NCBI GenBank assembly: GCA_965196985.1
Contig: CBDALO010000233.1
Coordinates: 62,001-126,000 of the forward strand
Direction of reading: 5' to 3'
From: 2-12-FULL-35-23 sp965196985
GTDB lineage: Bacteria > Pseudomonadota > Gammaproteobacteria > UBA12402
Length of the DNA stretch: 64,000 nt
This document shows positions 44,638-52,082 of the stretch, piece after piece. Under the pieces are notes generated by a model. That model did no database searches. It saw only the letters and a program-made list of their open reading frames with translations, and was not told the origin of the DNA. Positions within the stretch are counted from its first letter, which is position 1, and every line of letters starts with the position of its first letter. The translations under genes were made by a program, and so were the position numbers.

Positions 44638-44643
44638 TATAAT
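44638..44643 (+). promoter_or_regulatory. -10 box for the double-HTH regulator
   Basis: A perfect TATAAT lies 21 bases before the ATG at 44665. The -35 is weak (around AACATT). Transcription would begin near 44650, giving a very short leader with AGG as the ribosome site. Confidence 0.5.
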
Positions 44644-44664
44644 CCAACAAAGATAGGTAATGAT

Positions 44665-45066
44665 ATGTCATTAGCTAAAAATCTTAAAAGACTTATCGAC
44701 AGTAGAAGTGATTTAAGATCACCATCAGACTTTGCCAAGAAAGCTGGAATAACAAAACAAACAATTAACTCGATTATTAGAGGTAAAGTAAAACAACCTA
44801 ATGCTTCCACACTGGACAAGATTGTAAATTACTTTAATTGTTCCATTGATGAGATTATTGAACCAATAAATAGTAGCGTTTCAGAGCGTTTGTATAAATT
44901 AATGGCTGATAATTCAATTAGTAATAATCAATTATCGAAAAAAGTAGGGATAGGTAGGGATCAAATATCTAGAATATTAAATAAAAAAGTTATTAATCCT
45001 ACTGATAACACATTAAACCCAATTGCACATTACTTTAATGTACCAGTTGATTATTTTAGATCATAA
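44665..45066 (+). CDS. Tandem double-HTH (XRE-XRE) regulator
   Basis: This 133-residue protein consists of two XRE helix-turn-helix domains in a row. The first (residues 1-65) reads SPSDFAKKAGITKQTINSIIRGKVKQPNASTLDKIVNYFNCSIDEI. The second (70-133) reads SNNQLSKKVGIGRDQISRILNKKVINPTDNTLNPIAHYFNVPVDYF. There is no further domain. A chain with two DNA-reading heads could bind paired half-sites as a monomer. It lies between the initiator-like and par genes, and likely controls one of them. Confidence 0.85.
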   Translation: MSLAKNLKRLIDSRSDLRSPSDFAKKAGITKQTINSIIRGKVKQPNASTLDKIVNYFNCSIDEIIEPINSSVSERLYKLMADNSISNNQLSKKVGIGRDQISRILNKKVINPTDNTLNPIAHYFNVPVDYFRS

Positions 45067-45100
45067 TAACTTAATTTCTTAAGAAATTAAGTTATTATGA
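45061..45100. terminator. 40-bp perfect palindrome between convergent genes
   Basis: TCATAATAACTTAATTTCTT is followed directly by its exact reverse complement, with no loop. The left arm contains the stop codon of the double-HTH gene, and the par gene ends three bases to the right. It is probably a bidirectional terminator, although the lack of a central loop and of G-C pairs is odd. A binding site or cruciform are alternatives. Confidence 0.6.
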
Positions 45101-45102
45101 AA

Positions 45103-45375
45103 TTAATAATCTGAGTATTTAGCAAATAAGTAATCCATTGCCTCATCTATTAACTCTGGGCCAGTTTTTTTTTCGCTACCAGCGCTTTTCATTTTTGCCA
45201 CTAGAATATCCCATTGAACGGCACGAGACTTATCTACTTGAAAACCCTTATTAACTCTTTCTGTTTTAGGTGGCTTTTGACTTTCAGTTTCTCCAGAATG
45301 TAATGACTTTAAAACTGTTTTTTCAGGCTCTGTCTTATTAACCTTTAGCGATGAAATATCATTCTTACTTGGCAT
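45103..45375 (-). CDS. Small ParB-like partition partner
   Basis: The 90-residue protein has a disordered charged N-terminal half (KVNKTEPEKTVLKSLHSGETESQKPPK) and a compact C-terminal end (QWDILVAKMKSAG...GPELIDEAMDYLFAKY). The preferred start, MPSKND at 45375, overlaps the end of parA by 11 bases. A small protein encoded straight after a ParA ATPase is the usual place for a centromere-binding adaptor. The sequence itself is not diagnostic, so the call rests on context. Confidence 0.55.
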   Translation of the reverse strand: MPSKNDISSLKVNKTEPEKTVLKSLHSGETESQKPPKTERVNKGFQVDKSRAVQWDILVAKMKSAGSEKKTGPELIDEAMDYLFAKYSDY

Positions 45376-46018
45376 AATTTTCCACCTCATCAATCATTTC
45401 ATATATATCATTAAATTGAGCAGCCACATCTCTGTAATTATATTTAGCTAATGGGTCAGTATCCATCATCTGAGAAATGGACATCTCCTTTTCAAAAATA
45501 GCATCAAATGCTTTAGAGAATTTAAGAGGTAAACAAGGTATTTTGTGGTTATGAATTTCAGTATCAACTTGATCCTTAATATTTAAAAAAGATAAACTTT
45601 TATTCCACTCTGCCCCATTAAATTTTTCTTTTCTACCTTTTTCAAGTTTTGTAGCAACAACGAGTATATTTTTACTAAACTCTAAAACCTCTTTAATAGT
45701 GCCTATACCTGCATTAAGGGCTTTAACTTCATTACTTATAGGTATAATCACAATGTCAGATTGATTTAGTGCGGATACAATTGATGCTTCATGTGCTGAA
45801 ATAGACCCAGCCAAATCAAATACAATATCAATGTCGCTCGGAATTTCAGGAAAAGATTCGCCTGACTGTAGTGCTATTAACCTGTTATCTGGTATAAAAC
45901 TATCAAACAACTGAAAATGCTCATTAGTTCCAATTGCGTACTCTCTATCAAGAGCAATATTAGTTGCAATTGGTGTTTTGCCTTCGCCGCCTTTAGCGCT
46001 ATAAATACAAATCTTCAA
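45365..46018 (-). CDS. parA: ParA-like partition ATPase
   Basis: The 217-residue protein has the deviant Walker A of ParA/MinD ATPases, KGGEGKT (K9 and K14). It has Pro where Ser or Thr usually follows (KTP). Walker A' is near DIVFDLAGSISAHEASIV, and the switch region SDIVIIPISNEVKALNAG is typical of the short ParA type (no N-terminal HTH). It would segregate the plasmid with the partner gene and the AT-rich repeat site upstream. Confidence 0.87.
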   Translation of the reverse strand: MKICIYSAKGGEGKTPIATNIALDREYAIGTNEHFQLFDSFIPDNRLIALQSGESFPEIPSDIDIVFDLAGSISAHEASIVSALNQSDIVIIPISNEVKALNAGIGTIKEVLEFSKNILVVATKLEKGRKEKFNGAEWNKSLSFLNIKDQVDTEIHNHKIPCLPLKFSKAFDAIFEKEMSISQMMDTDPLAKYNYRDVAAQFNDIYEMIDEVENYAK

Positions 46019-46023
46019 AAAAA

Positions 46024-46290
46024 TATCCTATTAACCTAATAAATTACGATAATAATACACTAATAAAACGAATAATCAATAGATCAACAAACTAACTAAT
46101 TAGCATATCAGTAAACTAAGAAAACAGGATATCAACAATAATATAACTTAATAACCTAATAAATACATTATTAAAGTAATTAAGTGTCGTTTTAACTATC
46201 TGATTTATATATGTATTAATAAATTAGGGTGTTAACTAGTTTATATATTAATAAACTAATAAACTAATATGCTAAGATTCCAAACTTAAC
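46024..46290. repeat. AT-rich repeat region, candidate centromere and par promoter
   Basis: This stretch of about 270 bp upstream of parA holds repeated short words: AACCTAATAAAT twice (about 46033 and 46151), ACTAATAAAA, TAATAAACTAATAAACTAATA near 46250, and an inverted form, ATTAATAAATTAGG. It contains no open frame. A site of this sort ahead of parA is typical of type Ib partition loci, where the small partner binds and also represses the promoter. Confidence 0.5.
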
Positions 46291-46438
46291 TAGAGTATAA
46301 CTTTGAGATTTTACTTGTTAGTTTTGTTTTGGATCACTGACATACCCTGAACCTGTTGTATAAGTATGTTATTAAGAGAGCTTACCAAAACGAGCATATG
46401 ATAAGCGTAAGAAAAGCCAATCAACTGAAAATCTTCTT

Positions 46439-46951
46439 TCAGCTCCTGCTCATCTTATCTAAAGCCTCATAAAGCTCTCGATAACGCTTTTCACTCTCAG
46501 TTAGCCGATTAACCGCTTGCCGACTGGTCACTAAATCCTGATAAAGTCGCGCTAACACTTTTTTAAGCTGGTCAGGATCATCCGGTAAATTAGCAATGGC
46601 TTGCGGTAAGGGGAGGGCAGGCGCATCGGTTTTGAAAAAGTTCGGGGAGAGGGCGCGGATTTCAGCCTTAAGCTGCTCGATTTGCTCGGTGAGTGCAATA
46701 AAGCTCGTTTGTGTCGTGGCTAATGCGTCTTGCAAAACTTGGCGACGCGCTTGCGCGATCCGGCGTTGCGGTGCCCATTGATCAGGAAAGTCGTTGGCTT
46801 TCACTCTGACTAAGGAGTCAAATAAGTCTTTAAACTTGGCTTCCACTTGCAATTCCAAACGAACAAGGTCTCGTTCTTGCTGCTTTTGCCGGTAAGTCCG
46901 CTGGGCGTCTCGATGGCGTTTTTTCTGTGTCGCTTCAGAAAATTGGCTCAT
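46439..46951 (-). CDS. Basic coiled-coil protein, possibly ribbon-helix-helix
   Basis: The 170-residue protein starts MSQFSEATQKKRHRD (a start 8 codons upstream is possible). A very basic N-terminus (KKRHRDAQRTYRQKQQERD) precedes a strand-helix stretch VRLELQVEAKFKDLFDSLV that could be a ribbon-helix-helix. Two coiled-coil segments follow (TQTSFIALTEQIEQLKAEI and KKVLARLYQDLVTSRQAVNRLTESEKRY). The codon use is GC-richer than the par genes and closer to the tra region. It may be a DNA-binding plasmid-maintenance protein. Family not recognised. Confidence 0.6.
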   Translation of the reverse strand: MSQFSEATQKKRHRDAQRTYRQKQQERDLVRLELQVEAKFKDLFDSLVRVKANDFPDQWAPQRRIAQARRQVLQDALATTQTSFIALTEQIEQLKAEIRALSPNFFKTDAPALPLPQAIANLPDDPDQLKKVLARLYQDLVTSRQAVNRLTESEKRYRELYEALDKMSRS

Positions 46952-47176
46952 AAAAATGATCTCGTCTAACCACAAAAAAGATGTTCCACAGGTTTCCCGA
47001 CATTTCCCGCTTCTAACCGATTGAAAAATAAGCAGAAAATCCCGCTAAAAATCGGTAGTAAAAAAACGCTGTTCACCGGAGATTCATCACCGGAGATAAT
47101 AGCAGGGTCAAACAGGTGCGGCAAGGGCTGGTTTTCGGCCGGAAAAATAGCCCCCCATAAGCACCCTTATAGGGTC
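46952..47176. other. GC-richer intergenic segment with short repeats
   Basis: This lies between the coiled-coil gene and the end of the ankyrin gene. TTTCCCG occurs twice close together, CACCGGAGAT occurs twice (near 47078 and 47092), and CCGATT pairs with AATCGG nearby. I see no gene. It may hold a promoter for the coiled-coil gene, or iterons. Confidence 0.35.
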
Positions 47177-50161
47177 TTAACTATTTTTTGTGTATCGCAC
47201 ATAGTTTTGCCTACCTGTTGAGCATCTATTTCCATAGTTAGTGTTTGTATGACCACGCTTGAAAAAAGTTGAGCTGTTGTTTGATTGGTGGGCGCCACTA
47301 TTTAATTTTAACACTCTGTTATTAGGATTGGTGTATTGATTGTTTATCAATGGTTGCCTAGATTGATCAGGCCATGAAAAGGCTCGCCAGTTTTGTCGTG
47401 CAGAAAAACCACGTTTATTTTTTTTATCTGGATCTGCGCCTTTCGATAAAAGAATGGTGCAAATACTAGAAAACAAAGTAGTAGTATTTCTTCTTTGCTT
47501 AGCTGAATTTGCTGCAGCATTTAATGGAGTAAAGCCATGATTATTTATTTGTTCTAAAAAAGCATTAAATTGAGAGCTGTCCTTGCCGCCAAAGGCGGTG
47601 TCGGCCGCCGCGATTAAGTCTTTCACCACCTCGAGGTGACCTTCTTTCGAAGCAGTATTCAAGGGGGAGAACTGATCTTTATCTTTATGAGTCAGAAACG
47701 CGCGAAAGCCGTCAGTGTTCTTGCCGCCAAAGGCGGTGTCGGCCGCCGCGATTAAGTCTTTCACCACCTCGAGGTGACCTTCTTTCGAAGCAGTATTCAA
47801 GGGGGAGAACTGATCTTTATTCGGTTGAGTCAGAAACGCGCGAAAGCCGTCAGTGTTCTTGCCGCCAAAGGCGGTGCCGGCCGCCGCGATTAAGTCTTTC
47901 ACCACCTTGAGGTGACCTTCTTTCGAAGCAGTATTCAAGGGGGGGAACTGATCTTTATTCGGTTGAGTCAGAAACGCGCGAAAGCCGTCAGTGTTCTTGC
48001 CGCCAAAGGCGGTGTCGGCCGCCGCGATTAAGTCTTTCACCACCTTGAGGTGACCTTCTTTCGAAGCAGTATTCAAGGGGGAGAACTGATCTTTATTCGG
48101 TTGAGTCAGAAACGCGCGAAAGCCGTCAGTGTTCTTGCCGCCAAAGGCGGTGTCGGCCGCCGCGATTAAGTCTTTCACCACCTCGAGGTGACCTTCTTTC
48201 GAAGCAGAATTCAAGGGGGAGAACTGATCTTTATTCGGTTGAGTCAGAAACGCGCGAAAGCCGTCAGTGTTCTTGCCGCCAAAGGCGGTGTCGGCCGCCG
48301 CGATTAAGTCTTTCACCACCTTGAGGTGACCTTCTTTCGAAGCAGTATTCAAGGGGGAGAACTGATCTTTATTCGGTTGAGTCAGAAACGCGCGAAAGCC
48401 GTCAGTGTTCTTGCCGCCAAAGGCGGTGTCGGCCGCCGCGATTAAGTCTTTCACCACCTCGAGGTGACCTTCTTTCGAAGCAGTATTCAAGGGGGAGAAC
48501 TGATCTTTATTCGGTTGAGTCAGAAACGCGCGAAAGCCGTCAGTGTTCTTGCCGCCAAAGGCGGTGTCGGCCGCCGCGATTAAGTCTTTCACCACCTCGA
48601 GGTGACCCGCACAAGCAGCAGAATTCAAGGGGGAGAACTGATCTTTATTCGGTTGAGTCAGAAACGCGCGAAAGCCGTCAGTGTTTTTGCCGCCAAAGGC
48701 GGTGTCGGCCGCCGCGATTAAGTCTTTCACCACCTCGAGGTGACCTTCTTTCGAAGCAGTATTCAAGGGGGAGAACTGATCTTTATCTTTATGAGTTAGA
48801 AACGCGCGAAAGCCGTCAGTGTTCTTGCCGCCAAAGGCGGTGTCGGCCGCCGCGATTAAGTCTTTCACCACCTCGAGGTGACCTTCTTTCGAAGCAGAAT
48901 TCAAGGGGGAGAACTGATCTTTATTCGGTTGAGTCAGAAACGCGCGAAAGCCGTCAGTGTTTTTGCCGCCAAAGGCGGTGTCGGCCGCCGCGATTAAGTC
49001 TTTCACCACCTTGAGGTGACCTTCTTTCGAAGCAGTATTCAAGGGGGAGAACTGATCTTTATTCGGTTGAGTCAGAAACGCGCGAAAGCCGTCAGTGTTC
49101 TTGCCGCCAAAGGCGGTGTCGGCCGCCGCGATTAAGTCTTTCACCACCTCGAGGTGACCTTCTTTCGAAGCAGTATTCAAGGGGGAGAACTGATCTTTAT
49201 TCGGTTGAGTCAGAAACGCGCGAAAGCCGTCAGTGTTCTTGCCGCCAAAGGCGATGTCGGCCGCCGCGATTAAGTCTTTCACCACCTCGAGGTGACCCGC
49301 ACAAGCAGCAGAATTCAAGGGGGAGAACTGATCTTTATTCGGTTGAGTCAGAAACGCGCGAAAGCCGTCAGTGTTTTTGCCGCCAAAGGCGGTGTCGGCC
49401 GCCGCGATTAAGTCTTTCACCACCTCGAGGTGACCTTCTTTCGAAGCAGTATTCAAGGGGGAGAACTGATCTTTATTCGGTTGAGTCAGAAACGCGCGAA
49501 AGCCGTCAGTGTTCTTGCCGCCAAAGGCGGTGTCGGCCGCCGCGATTAAGTCTTTCACCACCTCGAGGTGACCTTCTTTCGAAGCAGAATTCAAGGGGGA
49601 GAACTGATCTTTATTCGGTTGAGTCAGAAACGCGCGAAAGCCGTCAGTGTTCTTGCCGCCAAAGGCGGTGTCGGCCGCCGCGATTAAGTCTTTCACCACC
49701 TTGAGGTGACCTTCTTTCGAAGCAGTATTCAAGGGGGAGAACTGATCTTTATTCGGTTGAGTCAGAAACGCGCGAAAGCCGTCAGTGTTCTTGCCGCCAA
49801 AGGCGGTGTCTAATTTTTGCAATGCAATGTTAATGATTTGACCGTTACCATATTTTGCGAGAGAGGTTAAAAAAGTCCACCTTTCTTTTTCATCAAGCCA
49901 TAAATGTGGTGTGTCCTTCTCCTTCACTAGGAAATGTTTGTTATTTATTAGTATGATGAGGGTTTGATCAAGACTGGGAGTTTTTTTCATCCTGTGCACA
50001 AAAACATACACGCTTTCTTGTAAAAACAAACTTGCTTCAAGTGCATTATTTTGAAAGTGGCTAACTATCTGTTCATCAGTAATCTGTTGTAATAATATTT
50101 GCTTGCGTAATGTGCTTATTGCTTCATCGTTGCGCGAACTTCTTAAGTGATAACTAGGCAT
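47177..50161 (-). CDS. 994-residue ankyrin-repeat protein with 16 near-identical repeats
   Basis: A 117-residue N-terminal region includes a degenerate cap (TFLTSLAKYGNGQIINIALQKL). Sixteen 46-residue repeats follow (residues 118-853). Each joins an ankyrin core, DQFSPLNTASKEGHLEVVKDLIAAA, to a linker, DTAFGGKNTDGFRAFLTQPN. A diverged seventeenth repeat (GFTPLNAAANSAKQ...SKGADPDKKNKRGFSAR) and a basic Asn-rich tail end the protein. No signal peptide or membrane segment is visible. Ankyrin proteins of intracellular gammaproteobacteria are often host-directed effectors delivered by Dot/Icm systems, but no delivery signal can be confirmed here. Alternatively it is a structural or decoy scaffold. 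Repeat number may vary between isolates. Confidence 0.88.
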   Translation of the reverse strand: MPSYHLRSSRNDEAISTLRKQILLQQITDEQIVSHFQNNALEASLFLQESVYVFVHRMKKTPSLDQTLIILINNKHFLVKEKDTPHLWLDEKERWTFLTSLAKYGNGQIINIALQKLDTAFGGKNTDGFRAFLTQPNKDQFSPLNTASKEGHLKVVKDLIAAADTAFGGKNTDGFRAFLTQPNKDQFSPLNSASKEGHLEVVKDLIAAADTAFGGKNTDGFRAFLTQPNKDQFSPLNTASKEGHLEVVKDLIAAADTAFGGKNTDGFRAFLTQPNKDQFSPLNSAACAGHLEVVKDLIAAADIAFGGKNTDGFRAFLTQPNKDQFSPLNTASKEGHLEVVKDLIAAADTAFGGKNTDGFRAFLTQPNKDQFSPLNTASKEGHLKVVKDLIAAADTAFGGKNTDGFRAFLTQPNKDQFSPLNSASKEGHLEVVKDLIAAADTAFGGKNTDGFRAFLTHKDKDQFSPLNTASKEGHLEVVKDLIAAADTAFGGKNTDGFRAFLTQPNKDQFSPLNSAACAGHLEVVKDLIAAADTAFGGKNTDGFRAFLTQPNKDQFSPLNTASKEGHLEVVKDLIAAADTAFGGKNTDGFRAFLTQPNKDQFSPLNTASKEGHLKVVKDLIAAADTAFGGKNTDGFRAFLTQPNKDQFSPLNSASKEGHLEVVKDLIAAADTAFGGKNTDGFRAFLTQPNKDQFSPLNTASKEGHLKVVKDLIAAADTAFGGKNTDGFRAFLTQPNKDQFPPLNTASKEGHLKVVKDLIAAAGTAFGGKNTDGFRAFLTQPNKDQFSPLNTASKEGHLEVVKDLIAAADTAFGGKNTDGFRAFLTHKDKDQFSPLNTASKEGHLEVVKDLIAAADTAFGGKDSSQFNAFLEQINNHGFTPLNAAANSAKQRRNTTTLFSSICTILLSKGADPDKKNKRGFSARQNWRAFSWPDQSRQPLINNQYTNPNNRVLKLNSGAHQSNNSSTFFKRGHTNTNYGNRCSTGRQNYVRYTKNS
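47603..49810 (-). repeat. 16 tandem 138-bp units with a five-unit higher-order pattern
   Basis: The 2208 bp are exactly 16 x 138. Units differ at few positions: NTA or NSA, SKEGH or ACAGH, HLK or HLE, QPN or HKD. Numbered from the protein N-terminus, units 2-6 and 7-11 show the same type order (S/E, T/E, ACAG, T/E, T/K), apart from HKD in unit 8. This indicates duplication of a 690-bp block. Confidence 0.92.
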
Positions 50162-50293
50162 GTGGTTTAATATATAAAATTATTTTCTAAAGTAGATATT
50201 CGAATATAATAAAGGATAAAAATTAACAGATTATTTAGTTATTATTCAGGCTACTACAGAATATACCGATGGCATTGCCTTAAAGTAGCGGTA

Positions 50294-50328
50294 AATACCC
50301 GTGATAACCACAAATTATCACGGGTATT
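50294..50328. promoter_or_regulatory. Perfect inverted repeat of AATACCCGTGATAA
   Basis: AATACCCGTGATAA (50294-50307) and TTATCACGGGTATT (50315-50328) flank CCACAAA. The same 14-mer lies in the operator at 26970-26983. There is no T-run, so a protein-binding site upstream of the ankyrin gene is more likely than a terminator. Confidence 0.6.
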
Positions 50329-50373
50329 GCGTCTTAAAAGAGCGCATATATAAAAGTAGTGTCACAGGTAGCT

Positions 50374-50580
50374 TTAGTGTTTGGTATCTGATTTTGGGGT
50401 TACAACTTTATTGAGTGTAAACTCTTCATCGGCAGCTTTTGATAAAAACTCTTCGGAATTATTTTCTCCAGATAACGTAAAGCGGAAATACTCTGTCTGA
50501 CCACTAAAGTCCATTTTAGTGACGCAAATTAACCCCTGGCTGATTTTTGGTAGATAAAAAAAGAGACCATGATAGCCCAT
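50374..50580 (-). CDS. Short unrecognised protein, possibly truncated by ISL3
   Basis: This 68-residue frame reads MGYHGLFFYLPKISQGLICVTKMDFSGQTEYFRFTLSG and ends in a polar tail. AAGG lies a few bases before the ATG. The ISL3 end begins 16 bases upstream, so the original gene may have been longer and cut. No family is recognised. Confidence 0.4.
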   Translation of the reverse strand: MGYHGLFFYLPKISQGLICVTKMDFSGQTEYFRFTLSGENNSEEFLSKAADEEFTLNKVVTPKSDTKH

Positions 50581-50695
50581 AAGTAGACCTTCTGCGGCTC
50601 TATGAGGTTTCCCGTGGTGCGTTTTACCCTATATTTATAGAGTAAAGCTCATATCCATTAATATCAATATACAGTCTTTTGAATAGTGTTTTTGG

Positions 50696-52082
50696 GGGTG
50701 CTGCCTCTATATAATGTAGGCTATATTACTGCTGGCACGCCAAAATCATTAACCTTCTCCCAAAACTGATCCCATCTTCCTTTAGTCTTTACTAGTGTTC
50801 TCAAGCATAAAACAATTTTCATTCCCTTGTCTTTCCAGCGCATTCCTGATCCGCCTAATCTTTGTTTAACAATTGTTTTACATGCTGCTTCAGTGACGCC
50901 AGAGCCAATTGGTGCATTCTGCTTAATCAAATTATGATACGACATTCGCTTTTCTTTAATATTATTTTCAAAATACGTAATTGTTCCTTCTAGCTTTTCT
51001 CTAAGCGATTTATTCAGTTTTTTATTTACATGCTCTTTAAGCTCAGCAAGTATTCTACCTGCCGCACCTTTCTTGTGCTTTAAATCATGACATCGCTCTT
51101 CAAGCCAAACATCACGCTCATCTCTTTCAGATTTTTTGGTAAATATTGCCCTTGATGCTTCGCCGAGATATTCAGTTGCATGCCAAAAATCTAAAATTTG
51201 CGTATCAGTATGTTTTTTTAGAAATGGCCAATTATTTTTTGCTCCATCAGCAACGCCAATTGTTTTAGCATCAGGGTAATATTTTTTTTTCAGCTTTATT
51301 TCCTTTTCAAGCCTATTAAAGAATTCATCTTTTCCATATTCTGGTGATGCTGCAACGTAGGTTGTGTGCAGGCGTTCACCATGCTTATCATACATGGAAA
51401 TAGTTCCAACCATGCTCTCTCTATAACCATCATCAACGGTGAGGACATATGCACCATCTAAGCTAATGCTTAGCATCTCAACGCCTGCATCAAGCTTTGG
51501 CTCTTCATATTCCCACTCAGCCTCTTTGGCTTGTGCAATACCGCCAACAAAATCAGTTGCCCGTTGCAAGTATGAATGTGAGATTTTACGGTTATGATTG
51601 ACCTTGAGATCATCAATAACACTAGGAGCAGGTAAGTTTGAGTATTTATGTGAGATTATTTTTGCAAATCGCGGTGTTGATCCTTGGATAATTCTAGCCT
51701 TATCTTCTAAAGGACAAAAGATCTTACCGCCTTTAGAGGTTTGATAAACATAACGCTTAACTCGAGCAACTCCATAAGGCGTTTGGTAATTTGCTTCATC
51801 TCTACTTCGTGCTGTTAGCTTTATTTTTCCAACATGGATAGGAGAGCCATCTGCATCAAACTTACTTAAAGCTTTTTCAGTGGCTAATGTTCCAACCTCA
51901 TTAAGCCCATCAAGAATTGCGTCCTCACATTCAAGCATGGATCCTTTTAGTGGAAGCTTGAGTTCAATAGTTAATTCATTATTTTCATCAGAGATAATTC
52001 TAGCTGACATCCAAACACCATCCTTCATCATGTTAAAGTGTATATTATGCTATATATTCTACATTATATAAAGGCAGCACCC
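50696..52082 (-). mobile_element. ISKra4-family element, copy 3
   Basis: This is a 1387-bp element flanked by the 8-bp target duplication GTTTTTGG (50688-50695 and 52083-52090), inserted in the ISL3 transposase gene. It belongs to a slightly different sub-lineage (ends GCCTCTATATAATG..., start MMKDGVWMSARIIS) shared with copy 4. Confidence 0.93.
50721..52031 (-). CDS. ISKra4-family transposase (second sub-lineage)
   Basis: This intact 436-residue transposase starts MMKDGVWMSARIIS and ends PAVI. It differs from copies 1 and 2 at a handful of residues (GERLHT for GARLHT, EHVNKK for EHLNKK). The catalytic segments ADGAKNNWPFL, WHATEYL and VTEAACKTIV are unchanged. The protein is identical to that of copy 4. 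Confidence 0.92.
   Translation of the reverse strand: MMKDGVWMSARIISDENNELTIELKLPLKGSMLECEDAILDGLNEVGTLATEKALSKFDADGSPIHVGKIKLTARSRDEANYQTPYGVARVKRYVYQTSKGGKIFCPLEDKARIIQGSTPRFAKIISHKYSNLPAPSVIDDLKVNHNRKISHSYLQRATDFVGGIAQAKEAEWEYEEPKLDAGVEMLSISLDGAYVLTVDDGYRESMVGTISMYDKHGERLHTTYVAASPEYGKDEFFNRLEKEIKLKKKYYPDAKTIGVADGAKNNWPFLKKHTDTQILDFWHATEYLGEASRAIFTKKSERDERDVWLEERCHDLKHKKGAAGRILAELKEHVNKKLNKSLREKLEGTITYFENNIKEKRMSYHNLIKQNAPIGSGVTEAACKTIVKQRLGGSGMRWKDKGMKIVLCLRTLVKTKGRWDQFWEKVNDFGVPAVI

Noticed and set aside
47021..47221. Plus-strand frame of 66 codons near the end of the ankyrin gene
   Set aside because: No ribosome site or recognisable sequence, and it overlaps the ankyrin stop region.
47603..49810. 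CRISPR array
   Set aside because: The repeats are 138-bp direct coding units without unique spacers and keep an ankyrin reading frame throughout.
50294..50328. Intrinsic terminator
   Set aside because: The stem is perfect but there is no T-run on either side; the shared 14-mer favours a binding site.
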